Positions 26,080 through 35,260 of a stretch of 64,000 nt of DNA are shown here, piece by piece. The stretch's first letter is position 1; every line of letters begins with the position of its first letter. This stretch comes from Calothrix sp. NIES-2100 (lineage in GTDB: Bacteria; Cyanobacteriota; Cyanobacteriia; Cyanobacteriales; Nostocaceae): contig NZ_AP018178.1 in the NCBI RefSeq assembly GCF_002368195.1, positions 729,738-793,737 on the forward strand, given 5' to 3'. The notes under the pieces are model-generated. The model did not search any database, was not told where the DNA came from, and worked only from the letters and a program-made list of their open reading frames with translations. The position numbers and the translations under genes were made by a program.

Positions 26080-26382
26080 ATGCAACGAATTATTTCATCT
26101 TGCTTATTAGGTGTTGTGCTAGCTTCTAGCGTTTTAGCACAACCAGCCTCTGCCCAAATCCAGGTAATTCTTGGCGGGAATCAGCGACATGATTGGCGTG
26201 AACAACAACTACAACGCGATCGCCAACATCGGTTGGAAGTCGAACGCCAACATAGATTGGAAGTCGAACGCCAACGTAGACTTCAGGAAGAACGCGATCG
26301 CCAACAGCGCCTAGAAATCGAGCGTCAACGTGAACGCCAACGTAGACTGGAACAGCAACGCAACCATCGCGATCGCTATTAA
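26080..26382 (+). CDS. Exported Arg/Gln/Glu-rich protein
   Basis: A 100-residue protein from ATG 26080, which has AAGGA 8 bases upstream; longer frames start at GTG 26026 and ATG 26071. The N-terminus MQRIISSCLLGVVLASSVLA followed by QPASAQ is a clear Sec signal peptide with cleavage after ASA. The mature part is made of repeats of (D/E)RQ(H/Q)RLE(V/I)ERQ, highly charged and probably a single helix. Small exported proteins of this type are frequent in cyanobacteria. Function unknown. Confidence 0.7.
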   Translation: MQRIISSCLLGVVLASSVLAQPASAQIQVILGGNQRHDWREQQLQRDRQHRLEVERQHRLEVERQRRLQEERDRQQRLEIERQRERQRRLEQQRNHRDRY

Positions 26383-26416
26383 CAGCACTTAAGTAACAAT
26401 TAAAATCGCAAAACAG

Positions 26417-26442
26417 CAGGAGGTTTTTAGCCTCCTGTTTTT
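26417..26442 (+). terminator. Factor-independent terminator
   Basis: CAGGAGG (26417-26423) and CCTCCTG (26431-26437) pair around a 7-base loop and are followed by five T. It ends the small exported-protein gene before der. Confidence 0.85.
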
Positions 26443-26524
26443 CTATTATTTACAAGCATAAAAGCATTAAAGTAGATAAAATGTAGAGACATGATATATT
26501 AATCCTCTACATTATCCTGAGTTT

Positions 26525-27886
26525 ATGGGACTGCCAATTGTTGCTATTATCGGACGCCCAAATGTGGGCAAATCCACCCTGGTTAATCGCCTCGCCGGGG
26601 AACAAACGGCGATTGTCCACGATGAACCGGGAGTGACACGCGATCGCACTTATCTGCCATCTTACTGGCGCGATCGCGAGTTTTTGGTGGTGGATACAGG
26701 CGGCTTAGTCTTTAATGATGACACCGAATTCTTACCCCTGATTCGTCAACAAGCCATGACAGCACTCACCGAAGCGAGTGCGGCTATTTTTGTGGTTGAT
26801 GGTCAAATAGGCCCATTACCCGCTGACCAAGAAATTGCTGAATGGTTACGCCAACAACCAGTACCTGTGCTGCTGGCTGTCAATAAATGTGAATCCCCCG
26901 AACAAGGCTTAATTCAAGCTGCGGAATTTTGGGAATTAGGATTAGGTGAACCTTACCCGATTTCTGCAATTCATGGTAGCGGTACAGGCGACTTGCTCGA
27001 TGAGTTAATTCAGCACATTCCTCTCGTTACCGAAGTACCGGAAACTAACGAAATTAAAGTAGCCATAATTGGTAGACCAAATGTCGGTAAATCCAGTTTA
27101 TTGAATGCTTTCGTCGGCGAAGAGAGAGCAATTGTCAGTCCAATTTCTGGCACAACCCGTGATGCGATTGATACAGTAGTCGAACGGAATGGACAAACCT
27201 ATCGCTTGATTGATACCGCTGGCATTCGCAAAAAGAAAAGCATAGACTACGGCACAGAATTCTTTAGTATTAACCGTGCTTTTAAAGCGATTAGGCGCGC
27301 TGATGTAGTCTTAATGGTGATAGACGCTTTAGATGGAGTTACCGAACAAGACCAAAAATTAGCAGGACGAATTCTGGAAGAAGGACGAGGTTGTATAGTC
27401 GTAGTTAATAAGTGGGATGCAGTCGAAAAAGACTCTTACACGATTTATGACTACGAAAAAGACCTGCAATCACGGCTACATTTTACCGAATGGGCAGACA
27501 CGATATATGTCAGTGCTGTAACCGGACAGCGGGTAGAAAAAATTTTAGAATTGGTAAATCAAGCTGCTGAGTCACACAAGCGCCGTGTAAGTACAGCAGT
27601 GATTAACGAAGTTCTCGAAGACGCTGTGAGTTGGCATTCCCCACCAACCTCACGGGGCGGGCGACAAGGTAAAATTTATTATGGGACGCAAGTTAGTACC
27701 CAACCTCCAGCGATCGCCCTGTTCGTCAACGACGCCAAACGCTTTAACGACAATTACCGTCGCTACATAGAACGACAATTTCGCCAACAATTAGGATTTA
27801 AAGGAACTCCGATTCGGTTATTATGGCGCAGTAAGAAAGTCCGTGATGTGGAAAGTGGTACGGTCAATCGTGCTACCCGCGTGTAA
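26525..27886 (+). CDS. der: Ribosome assembly GTPase Der (EngA)
   Basis: Der helps assemble the 50S ribosomal subunit and is unusual in having two GTPase domains in tandem. Both G1 loops read GRPNVGKS (residues 10-17 and about 184-191), with G3 DTGG and DTAG and G4 NKCE and NKWD in place. The C-terminal KH-like domain (about 360-453, RFNDNYRRYIERQFRQQLGF) completes the usual 450-residue architecture. The ATG at 26525 gives MGLPIVAIIGRPN, the standard start. It is followed by the EcfT-like gene after 81 bp with a hairpin between. Confidence 0.96.
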   Translation: MGLPIVAIIGRPNVGKSTLVNRLAGEQTAIVHDEPGVTRDRTYLPSYWRDREFLVVDTGGLVFNDDTEFLPLIRQQAMTALTEASAAIFVVDGQIGPLPADQEIAEWLRQQPVPVLLAVNKCESPEQGLIQAAEFWELGLGEPYPISAIHGSGTGDLLDELIQHIPLVTEVPETNEIKVAIIGRPNVGKSSLLNAFVGEERAIVSPISGTTRDAIDTVVERNGQTYRLIDTAGIRKKKSIDYGTEFFSINRAFKAIRRADVVLMVIDALDGVTEQDQKLAGRILEEGRGCIVVVNKWDAVEKDSYTIYDYEKDLQSRLHFTEWADTIYVSAVTGQRVEKILELVNQAAESHKRRVSTAVINEVLEDAVSWHSPPTSRGGRQGKIYYGTQVSTQPPAIALFVNDAKRFNDNYRRYIERQFRQQLGFKGTPIRLLWRSKKVRDVESGTVNRATRV

Positions 27887-27906
27887 TCAAGTAAAAAGTA
27901 AAAAGT

Positions 27907-27942
27907 AAAAAGGTAAAAGAGAATAAGTGTTACCTTTTTCTT
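27907..27942 (+). terminator. Hairpin between der and the EcfT-like gene
   Basis: AAAAAGGTAA (27907-27916) and TTACCTTTTT (27930-27939) form a 10-bp stem, with T-rich sequence after it. It follows repeated AAAAGT units. It may end or attenuate der transcription. Confidence 0.55.
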
Positions 27943-27967
27943 TTATCTTTTAACTTTTGCCTGATCT

Positions 27968-28897
27968 ATGGATTTACTGCGATCGCTACCACTAGGACTT
28001 TACTTAGAAGAACCTCAAACTTGGCTACATAAAATTGACCCCAGAGTCAAGTTTGCTTGGTTAATGAGCTTTCTCACAAGTTACACTTTTGCCAGGAACG
28101 AATGGCGCATACTATTGGTGACGTTATTAATTATAGTGACGTTAACTGCCAGAATTCCCCGGCGAGTATGGCAACAGCAAATGGGCTGGTTGTTGCTATT
28201 AGGCTTTTTTGTGTTTGCAATTGCAGCCATCAGTCCCGATGGGTTGGGGATCAACTATCAGCCACGCTTACCAGCCAACGAACAAGTTTTCAGCCCCCAA
28301 TCAAATACCACAAATACTGCCAAAGTTGATGAACAAGCAGCATTTGGTAATAAAGAATATAAATACGTAATATTTCATCAAGGGCCAGTCAAAGTCAACC
28401 GCCGTTCTTTAGATTTAGCTGTGCGCTTGAGTACAATTTTATTTACAGTAATTTACAGCACCAATCTTTATCTGCTAACAACCGCACCAGAAGAAATCAC
28501 AGCCGGGATGGAAAGCTTAATGCAACCCTTGCGACGGCTGAAGATACCTGTAACTGAAGTTGCGCTGACTTTGACTTTATCTTTGAGATTTATACCTCTA
28601 GTCTTGGAAGAAGTACAGAACTTAATCCGATCGGTAATGACTAGGGCAATTAATTGGAAAAAGCTAGGACTCAAAGGAGCAGTCAAAGTTTGGATGATTG
28701 TAGCAGAGCGACTGTTAGAAAATCTGCTACTCCGGGCAGAACAAATGGCTAGTGCAATGATGGTACGCGGTTTTACCAGTCCGAATGAGCATCGAGTGCC
28801 TTGGCATGACTTACGGTTAAAACGGTGGGATTGGCTGGCTATTGCCACATTAACTCTATTTTGGGGCGTGCGGTTAGCGATCGGTACTGATGTTTGA
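27968..28897 (+). CDS. EcfT/CbiQ-type energy-coupling factor transmembrane protein
   Basis: A 309-residue membrane protein that links ECF ATPases to a vitamin- or metal-binding S component. The N-terminal LPLGLYLEEPQTWLHKIDPR, the C-terminal coupling helix region with LLLRAEQMASAMMVRGF (the A-x-x-RG motif) and membrane segments near residues 30-65, 75-95, 155-175 and 285-305 support the call. A loop of about 50 residues (LGINYQPRL to HQGPVKVN) is larger than in most EcfT proteins. No ATPase or substrate-binding gene is adjacent, so it probably works with components coded elsewhere. The conserved pairing with der is recalled from cyanobacteria only in a general way. Confidence 0.82.
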   Translation: MDLLRSLPLGLYLEEPQTWLHKIDPRVKFAWLMSFLTSYTFARNEWRILLVTLLIIVTLTARIPRRVWQQQMGWLLLLGFFVFAIAAISPDGLGINYQPRLPANEQVFSPQSNTTNTAKVDEQAAFGNKEYKYVIFHQGPVKVNRRSLDLAVRLSTILFTVIYSTNLYLLTTAPEEITAGMESLMQPLRRLKIPVTEVALTLTLSLRFIPLVLEEVQNLIRSVMTRAINWKKLGLKGAVKVWMIVAERLLENLLLRAEQMASAMMVRGFTSPNEHRVPWHDLRLKRWDWLAIATLTLFWGVRLAIGTDV

Positions 28898-29513
28898 AAA
28901 TTTTTAAATAGGATAGGGGAGATGGGGAAGATGAAGGAGATGAAGAAGTAAAAAATTTATTCCCCCTTGTCCCCCTTGTCCCCCTTGTCCCCCTTGTCCC
29001 CCTCATCCCCCTCATCCCCTATCTTTTGAGCCAAACTATATTGGAAGTTGGCGCAGGTCTTGCCGCAGAGAGCGATCGTGAGCGAGAATGGGATGAATCT
29101 CTGCACAAAGCTCAAGCACAACTAATGGCACTCAACACAACAAGCTCAATTAATGAATAGTGTACCTTTGACCATAATGTGCCGATAGGCAAGAATTATG
29201 GCAGCATAGAGAGAGGCTTATGCAAAAACAAGTCTGACGGCGCATTACCCTGCCGTTCTTAACTAGAAACAAGATCACAGAGCCGATTCTTGCATAGCAC
29301 CTAGTGGAAGTTCCAAAAGACCAAATCCCCACTTGTAGCATCATATCTCTATGAGTAACGAGATCAAGGGCTTCACAGCTGCCGTTACACAGCAAAACTT
29401 ATTGAATTTCGCATAAAGAAAGCACAAATATTCTGACGAAAGGGAGTTATTATCGTCTGATTGTTTGTACTAAAACGGCGAAAAGAACAATTGACGCTTA
29501 CCTTGACTATTAA
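28898..29513. other. Intergenic region with pyrimidine tandem repeat and possible gene remnant
   Basis: About 28970-29018 is a tandem run of CTTGTCCCC and CTCATCCCC units. Bases 29026-29160 are an open frame without ATG (see separate entry). From 29161 to 29513 there is no credible gene; this part should hold the pipX promoter. The NtcA consensus GTA-N8-TAC was looked for and not found by eye. Confidence 0.5.
29026..29160 (+). pseudogene. Possible gene remnant or small protein
   Basis: A frame with no ATG but with TTG codons at 29026 and 29041 runs to TAG 29158-29160. The product looks coding-like: EVGAGLAAESDREREWDESL, then HKAQAQLMALN. It directly follows pyrimidine repeats, which may have replaced its start. 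No family is recognised, and chance is possible. Confidence 0.25.
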
Positions 29514-29792
29514 ATGAATCCAGAAAACGCAGAAACTTACATTAATCATCCGACTTGGGGCTTACTTTACAAAATCTGTATGGTTGATGAGGCCCAGGAT
29601 CTGTTCACTACACTGTATGCCCAACGCTTATTTTTTTTAGTAGCAAATGACATCAAAGGTATAAAATTTCAGCCGATAGGTCGTACCGAAGCCAGAATGA
29701 TGTTGGAAAATCGCTTGCGTACTCTGCGTCGCACAGGGCAGTTACAGGAGTACGATCAGCTTCAGAGTGTTTTCCAACGCACCTTCCAATGA
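29514..29792 (+). CDS. pipX: PII-interacting protein X, NtcA co-activator
   Basis: PipX carries the nitrogen-status signal: it binds PII when 2-oxoglutarate is low and NtcA when it is high, boosting nitrogen-starvation genes. The 92 residues match the family length. The Tudor-like domain (residues about 5-55: TYINHPTWGLLYKICMVDE, then LYAQRLFFLVANDIKG) and the two C-terminal helices (GRTEARMMLENRLRTLRR and YDQLQSVFQRTF) are all present. The stop codon overlaps the pipY start (ATGA), so the two are translationally coupled. Confidence 0.95.
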   Translation: MNPENAETYINHPTWGLLYKICMVDEAQDLFTTLYAQRLFFLVANDIKGIKFQPIGRTEARMMLENRLRTLRRTGQLQEYDQLQSVFQRTFQ

Positions 29793-30472
29793 GTAGTTCG
29801 ATTAGCGAACGTATTACTAAAATTCGCTCCTCCCTCCCTGATTCAGTTCGCCTGATTGCAGTCAGCAAAACGGTTAGAGCGGACATGATCCGCTCTGCCT
29901 ATGCCGCAGGAATACGTGATTTTGGCGAAAGTCGGATTCAAGAAGCCGCCAGTAAACAAGCCGAGTTACAAGACTTATCAGATATTACTTGGCACTTTAT
30001 TGGACATTTACAAAGCAATAAAGCCAAAAAAGCCCTAGAACAATTTCAATGGATTCACTCCGTAGATAACTTGCAACTGGCACAGCGCTTAAATCACTTA
30101 GCCCAAGAGTTAGGAGTGAATCCCCAAATTTGCCTGCAAGTCAAGATTCTCCCCGATCCCAACAAGTCAGGTTGGACTGTACCCCAACTGTTAGCTGATT
30201 TACCTGTAATCAATCAATATAAAAATTTACAAATTCAAGGTTTGATGACAATTCCGCCTTTAGGATTAAATAAAGCGGAAATTTTTGATGTATTTAATGC
30301 TACTTCAGACCTAGCAAAAACCATTAGAGAGCAAAACTGGTCGCAGATCAAAATGCAGCACCTGTCGATGGGGATGTCAGGTGACTACGAAATAGCAGTA
30401 GAAGCAGGTACAACTATGGTAAGGTTAGGAACTATCTTGTTCGGGGATCGCCCGCAAAACATTGTTCAATAG
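29789..30472 (+). CDS. pipY: PLP-binding homeostasis protein PipY (YggS/PLPBP family)
   Basis: A 227-residue PLP-binding TIM-barrel protein that controls vitamin B6 and amino-acid balance, with no known catalysis. The PLP lysine lies in RLIAVSKTVRADMI near residue 30. The motifs FGESRIQEA, WHFIGHLQSNKAKKAL, IHSVDN, and the phosphate-binding LSMGMSGDYEIAVEAGTTMVR with RLGTILFG are all present. It overlaps pipX by 4 bp. In cyanobacteria the two products are functionally linked. Confidence 0.94.
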   Translation: MSSSISERITKIRSSLPDSVRLIAVSKTVRADMIRSAYAAGIRDFGESRIQEAASKQAELQDLSDITWHFIGHLQSNKAKKALEQFQWIHSVDNLQLAQRLNHLAQELGVNPQICLQVKILPDPNKSGWTVPQLLADLPVINQYKNLQIQGLMTIPPLGLNKAEIFDVFNATSDLAKTIREQNWSQIKMQHLSMGMSGDYEIAVEAGTTMVRLGTILFGDRPQNIVQ

Positions 30473-30819
30473 CTTGTGGTATTTGTATCATAAGCTGTCA
30501 CCTGCTTTTGAGAAGAGTTCTCAAGCTAAATATTGCAATAGGTAACAAAAGATATAGTTTTATCAAAAAATCTACTCAGAAAAATACGGGGTTACGGGAA
30601 CTTTCATTTACAAAAACATTAGTATATAATCTTGACTCATTATCCCAGCTAGGTAATGTTCAGATGTCTGACCAAGCGTCTGTTCCTCACCTAAAGCAGT
30701 AATAGAAGCTACAGCTAGTAATAGAATTGCTGAATAAACCCTTGTGTAGCGATCAAAGTCGGCTACACTGATTTATCGCCAGGTAAACATAAGCGTAATT
30801 TGCACCAGGAGCGGACAAA
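30473..30819. other. Intergenic region before sepF
   Basis: This 347-bp gap holds no credible gene. AGGAGCG at 30806-30812 is a good ribosome binding site for sepF. The rest, including AT-rich DNA near 30600-30640, should include a sepF promoter. Confidence 0.5.
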
Positions 30820-31410
30820 ATGAACAATATATTTTCTAAACTCAGAGATTTTGTAGGACTCAATGAGCAGGTAGAATACGAGTACTACGAAGAAGAACCA
30901 GAAGCCGAAAGCTACCAAAATCTCTATCAAGAAGAGAATGTCCAACCAGCGCCTCCAGAACCTGCAACTCAGAATCGACGTTGGCGGGAACCCATGCCTA
31001 CAATGGGTAATGATGTAGCAACAGGGTCAAAGTCAATGGGGAATGTGATCGGTATGCCAGGAGCAATTAACGGAATTTCGGAAGTATTAGTACTTGAACC
31101 ACGCACCTTTGAAGAAATGCCCCAGGCAATTCAAGCTTTGCGTGAGCGCAAGTCGGTAGTATTAAATTTAACAATTATGGACCCCGATCAAGCTCAACGG
31201 GCAGTTGATTTTGTCGCAGGTGGTACTTACGCATTAGACGGACATCAAGAGCGGATTGGCGAAAGCATATTTTTATTTACACCCAGCTGTGTGCAAGTTA
31301 GCACCCACGGTGGAGTTATTCATGAAGTACCACAACCCCCAGCACGTCCACGTACCCCAGGTGCAACACCAACATGGGGCAGTGAAGTTAACCGGATGGC
31401 GGCACAATAA
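30820..31410 (+). CDS. sepF: Cell division protein SepF
   Basis: SepF tethers and aligns FtsZ at the division site. The 196 residues show the usual layout: an N-terminal helix (MNNIFSKLRDFVGL) that binds membrane, an acidic, disordered linker (YEYYEEEPEAES to about residue 75) and the SepF core (about 88-175) with VLVLEPRTFEEMPQAIQALR, VVLNLTIMDPDQAQRAVDFV, GGTYALDGHQERIGESIFLF and PSCVQVS. The Pro-rich tail is typical of cyanobacteria. Placement after pipX-pipY and before proC is the conserved cyanobacterial order. Confidence 0.94.
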   Translation: MNNIFSKLRDFVGLNEQVEYEYYEEEPEAESYQNLYQEENVQPAPPEPATQNRRWREPMPTMGNDVATGSKSMGNVIGMPGAINGISEVLVLEPRTFEEMPQAIQALRERKSVVLNLTIMDPDQAQRAVDFVAGGTYALDGHQERIGESIFLFTPSCVQVSTHGGVIHEVPQPPARPRTPGATPTWGSEVNRMAAQ

Positions 31411-31411
31411 A

Positions 31412-31575
31412 GTTAAATTAGTCAATAGTCTAAAGTTAATAGTCCAAAGTTAATAGTCCAAAGTCAACAGTTAAAGGTGATGAATCTTAACGATTGACAA
31501 ATGACAAATGACAAATGACAAATGACTAATGACCAATGACAAATGACAAATGACTAATGACTAATTAATGACTAC
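31412..31575. repeat. Heptamer array that runs into the proC start codon
   Basis: About 20 degenerate 7-bp units (GTCAATA, GTCCAAA, AATGACA, AATGACT) fill the space from the sepF stop to proC. The proC ATG at 31568 reads within AATGACT. Confidence 0.85.
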
Positions 31576-32389
31576 AAAATTTGGTTTAATTGGTGGTGGG
31601 GTAATGGGAGAAGCGCTGTTATCCCGCCTTATTGCGCGTGGAATTTATCAATCATCAGAAGTCATAGTCAGCGAACCGCAGCCCTCGCGCCAAAATTTTT
31701 TAAAACAGCAATACGACGTGAGCGTAACTACAGATAATCGCTTGATTTTGGCACAAAGTAGGGAAGTTGTCTTGTTAGCGGTGAAACCCCAAGTATTCAG
31801 TGCGATCGCTCAAGAATTGGCAGAGACGATCGAGATGAAAACTACCGAACACTCACCCCTAGTGATTTCTATTTTAGCAGGCGTGACTTTAAGCCAGCTA
31901 GAAGCGGCGTTTCCCCAATTACCAGTAATTAGAGCCATGCCCAATACACCTGCTACCGTAGGCGCAGGAATGACAGCAATTTGTTCAGGGGCGTACACTA
32001 CTGGGAAACACCATCAAATAGCACAGCAAATTTTTGCCGCAGTCGGAGAAGTGGTAGAAGTTGGCGAAAACCTCATGGACGCAGTCACAGGACTGTCTGG
32101 GAGTGGACCGGCTTACGTAGCGCTGATGGTAGAAGCACTTGCTGATGGGGGAGTAGCAGCAGGGTTACCCAGAAATATCGCCAACCAACTAGCCCTGCAA
32201 ACCGTACTCGGAACAGCCACACTACTGCATGAAAGCAAAATGCACCCAGCAGAACTCAAAGACCGTGTGACAAGCCCAGGCGGGACAACAATTGCTGGGA
32301 TCGCCCAATTAGAAAAAGCCGCATTTCGTTCAGCTTTAATTCAAGCAGTCAAAGCAGCTTGTGAGAGATCGCAAGAATTGGGAAAATAA
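31568..32389 (+). CDS. proC: Pyrroline-5-carboxylate reductase
   Basis: ProC makes L-proline from pyrroline-5-carboxylate with NAD(P)H in the cytoplasm. The 273 residues start with the Rossmann motif FGLIGGGVMGEALLSRL. The family signature SGSGPAYVALMVEALADGGV and the C-terminal SPGGTTIAGIAQLE block are present, as is MPNTPATVGAGMTA. The start ATG is inside a heptamer repeat. A tract of GACTAGGGG-type repeats follows the stop. Confidence 0.95.
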   Translation: MTTKFGLIGGGVMGEALLSRLIARGIYQSSEVIVSEPQPSRQNFLKQQYDVSVTTDNRLILAQSREVVLLAVKPQVFSAIAQELAETIEMKTTEHSPLVISILAGVTLSQLEAAFPQLPVIRAMPNTPATVGAGMTAICSGAYTTGKHHQIAQQIFAAVGEVVEVGENLMDAVTGLSGSGPAYVALMVEALADGGVAAGLPRNIANQLALQTVLGTATLLHESKMHPAELKDRVTSPGGTTIAGIAQLEKAAFRSALIQAVKAACERSQELGK

Positions 32390-32392
32390 AGA

Positions 32393-32526
32393 CTAGGGGA
32401 ACCAGGACTAGGGGCGCTTAGGCTAGGGAAGCAGGACTAGGAAGACAAGGAAGAAAAGGGGATTAATCTCCAATGACAAATGACCATTGACCAATGACAA
32501 ATGACCATTGACCAATGACAAATGAC
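32393..32526. repeat. GACTAGG units and heptamer array
   Basis: Degenerate GACTAGGG units (32393-32445) are followed by about eight copies of AATGACA/AATGACC type heptamers (32473-32526), upstream of the helicase gene. Confidence 0.7.
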
Positions 32527-32582
32527 GAAGTTGACAATATAGCCGTTAATATAGTAAACAGTCTGGTTGCAAATGTGATTGA

Positions 32583-35255
32583 GTGAACTATCCCGCACCA
32601 TCCCCAGAACTTGACCTAGGGTCAATATTCCCGTTCAATCTGGATCAATTTCAAAAAGATGCGATCGCCTCTCTCAATGATGGTCGCTCTGTAGTTGTCT
32701 GTGCGCCCACAGGTTCGGGCAAAACCCTAGTAGGTGAGTACGCTATTTACCGCGCCCTAGCGCGAGGAAAACGCGTATTTTACACTACTCCTTTAAAGGC
32801 CCTGTCAAATCAAAAATTACGCGACTTTCGCGAGAAATTCGGATTTGACCAGGTGGGACTGTTAACTGGAGATGCTTCCATTAACAGAGATGCGCCGATT
32901 TTAGTTATGACCACAGAAATTTTCCGCAATATGCTCTATGGCACACCCATAGGGCAAGTTGGCATTTCTCTGGTAAATGTAGAAGCTGTGGTACTAGATG
33001 AGTGCCACTACATGAACGATCGCCAACGGGGTACTGTTTGGGAAGAATCTATTATCTATTGTCCCCGTGAAGTTCAATTAGTAGCCCTTTCGGCAACTGT
33101 GGCCAATAGCGATCAACTTACTGACTGGCTAAATCGCGTCCACGGGCCTACTGACCTGATTTACTCCGATTTTCGCCCCGTACCGCTAGAATTTCACTTT
33201 TGTACTCCTAAAGGACTGTTTCCTCTCCTCAACGACAGTAATACCAAAATCAGTCCCCGCCTTGCCAATCGGGGAAAAAGGAGACCAGGAGACAAAGGCA
33301 GAGGTGGTAGGCCAGAGGCTCCTAGCATTATTTATACCTTAAACCACTTGCAGGAGCGGGATATGTTACCCGCGATTTACTTTATTTTCAGCCGCCGAGG
33401 TTGTGATAAAGCGGTGGCAGAAGTAGGTGATTTATGGCTGGTAAATAATGATGAATCTCAGGTGTTGCGCCGTCAAATTGATGACTTTTTAACCCGTAAT
33501 CCCGAAGCCGGTCGTTCTGGACAAATTGCCCCCCTGTATCGCGGAATTGCCGCCCACCATGCCGGGATTTTACCTGCTTGGAAAGTGCTAGTAGAAGAAC
33601 TATTTCAGCAAGGACTAATTAAAGTAGTTTTTGCTACCGAGACCCTAGCGGCGGGAATTAATATGCCTGCCCGCACCACCGTCATATCTACCCTTTCCAA
33701 ACGTACCGACACCGGACACCGTCTGCTGAACGCTTCCGAATTCCTGCAAATGGCAGGACGGGCTGGACGTCGTGGCATGGATTTACAAGGTCATGTGGTC
33801 ACAGTCCAAACTCCCTTTGAAGGAGCTAAAGAAGCAGCATATTTAGCCACATCTAAACCAGACCCCTTAGTCAGCCAGTTTACGCCTAGCTACGGGATGG
33901 TACTGAATTTACTGCAAACCCACACCTTGGAGGACACTAGAGAGCTAATAGAACGCAGCTTTGGCCAGTACATGGCTACCTTGCATTTAAGACCAAATTA
34001 CGATGAGATTGCCGAACTGCAAGCCGAATTAGAGCAACTTCAGGAGCAAATCGCCGCAATTGATGAAAATGAAGTGGCTATTTATGAAAAATTGCGACAA
34101 CGCCTGAAAGTAGAACGGCAAATCTTGAAAACCCTGGAAAAACAAGCACAGGAAGACCGCAAAGAGCAATTGGGGATGATGTTGGACTTTGCTGTGTCCG
34201 GGACAATGTTGAGTCTCAAGGGTAAAAATATCACAGTGCCAACAGCGATCGCCGCAGTATTAGTCGGCAAAAGCCCCGCTTCTGCGCAAACACCATGCTT
34301 GGTATGCTTGGGAAGGGATAACCGCTGGTATGTAGCCACAACCGAAGATATCGTCGATTTGTATGCAGAACTACCACGAGTTGATGTCCCACCGGATATT
34401 TTGCCACCAGCAGAGCTAATTTTTAAACCAGGACAGATCTACCGTGGTGATGAACAAACAGCAGCCATTGCTCAAAAAATTCCCGATCCAGGCGAGTCTT
34501 TATATATGGCTCCAGAAGTCGCAGAACAACTTAGCCGGATGACTGCTGTACAAGAGCAATTAGAAGCTCATCCGATTTATCAATCAGGCAATGCCGCATT
34601 TATTTTTAAAGGTAAGGCACGTTATGTAGAATTAGAAGCCGAACTGCAATTATTGCAAGAGCATGTAGAGCAACAATCACGACATCATTGGGAAGAGTTT
34701 CTCAATTTAATTGAAATTTTGCAGCACTTCGGCTGTTTAGATAACTTAGTCCCAACAGCATTAGGACAAGTTGCCGCCGCCATCCGGGGAGAAAATGAAT
34801 TATGGCTGGGTTTGGTACTCGCCAGCGGTGAATTGAACAATTTAGATCCGCAGCATTTAGCAGCTGCTGTTGCTGCTTTGGTGACAGAAACTCCTCGCCC
34901 AGATAGTAAAGTCCGTTTCGAGTTGAGCAATCAAGTCGTTGAGGCTTTGGCAAAACTGCGGGGAATTCGCCGCCAGATGTTCCAAATGCAAAGGCGGTAT
35001 AATGTGGCACTGCCTATGTGGTTAGAGTTTGAGTTAATTGCTTTGGTAGAACAATGGGCGTTGGGCATTGAGTGGACAGAACTATGTGAAAATACGACCT
35101 TAGATGAAGGTGATGTGGTAAGAATATTACGCCGGACGTTGGATTTATTATCCCAAATCCCCCATGTTCCTAATTTGCCAGATTCACTAGTACGTAATGC
35201 TTACCGTGCCATACAGTTAATTGATAGATTCCCTGTGAATGAGGTTGTGGAGTAA
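32583..35255 (+). CDS. Ski2/Mtr4-like DExH-box RNA helicase
   Basis: An 890-residue superfamily II helicase. Motif I is APTGSGKT near residue 40, motif II is DECH (VLDECHYMND), motif III LSATV and motif VI QMAGRAGRRGMD. These and TETLAAGINMPA mark the Ski2-like group that unwinds structured RNA. The C-terminal 400 residues contain a coiled stretch (NYDEIAELQAELEQLQEQIA) and the helical DSHCT-like end seen in Ski2/Mtr4 proteins. An insertion at about 230-245 (RGKRRPGDKGRGGRPEAPS) is basic and Gly-rich, resembling repeat-derived sequence. The start is GTG 32583, shortly after a heptamer array. Confidence 0.9.
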   Translation: MNYPAPSPELDLGSIFPFNLDQFQKDAIASLNDGRSVVVCAPTGSGKTLVGEYAIYRALARGKRVFYTTPLKALSNQKLRDFREKFGFDQVGLLTGDASINRDAPILVMTTEIFRNMLYGTPIGQVGISLVNVEAVVLDECHYMNDRQRGTVWEESIIYCPREVQLVALSATVANSDQLTDWLNRVHGPTDLIYSDFRPVPLEFHFCTPKGLFPLLNDSNTKISPRLANRGKRRPGDKGRGGRPEAPSIIYTLNHLQERDMLPAIYFIFSRRGCDKAVAEVGDLWLVNNDESQVLRRQIDDFLTRNPEAGRSGQIAPLYRGIAAHHAGILPAWKVLVEELFQQGLIKVVFATETLAAGINMPARTTVISTLSKRTDTGHRLLNASEFLQMAGRAGRRGMDLQGHVVTVQTPFEGAKEAAYLATSKPDPLVSQFTPSYGMVLNLLQTHTLEDTRELIERSFGQYMATLHLRPNYDEIAELQAELEQLQEQIAAIDENEVAIYEKLRQRLKVERQILKTLEKQAQEDRKEQLGMMLDFAVSGTMLSLKGKNITVPTAIAAVLVGKSPASAQTPCLVCLGRDNRWYVATTEDIVDLYAELPRVDVPPDILPPAELIFKPGQIYRGDEQTAAIAQKIPDPGESLYMAPEVAEQLSRMTAVQEQLEAHPIYQSGNAAFIFKGKARYVELEAELQLLQEHVEQQSRHHWEEFLNLIEILQHFGCLDNLVPTALGQVAAAIRGENELWLGLVLASGELNNLDPQHLAAAVAALVTETPRPDSKVRFELSNQVVEALAKLRGIRRQMFQMQRRYNVALPMWLEFELIALVEQWALGIEWTELCENTTLDEGDVVRILRRTLDLLSQIPHVPNLPDSLVRNAYRAIQLIDRFPVNEVVE

Positions 35256-35260
35256 ACTGG

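Noticed and set aside
29150..29395. 81-codon minus-strand frame before pipX
   Set aside because: Rich in Cys, Arg and His with no domain pattern; probably chance.
30508..30702. 64-codon frame between pipY and sepF
   Set aside because: Composition is not protein-like, no ribosome binding site is seen, and it lies in promoter-like DNA of a well-known gene cluster.
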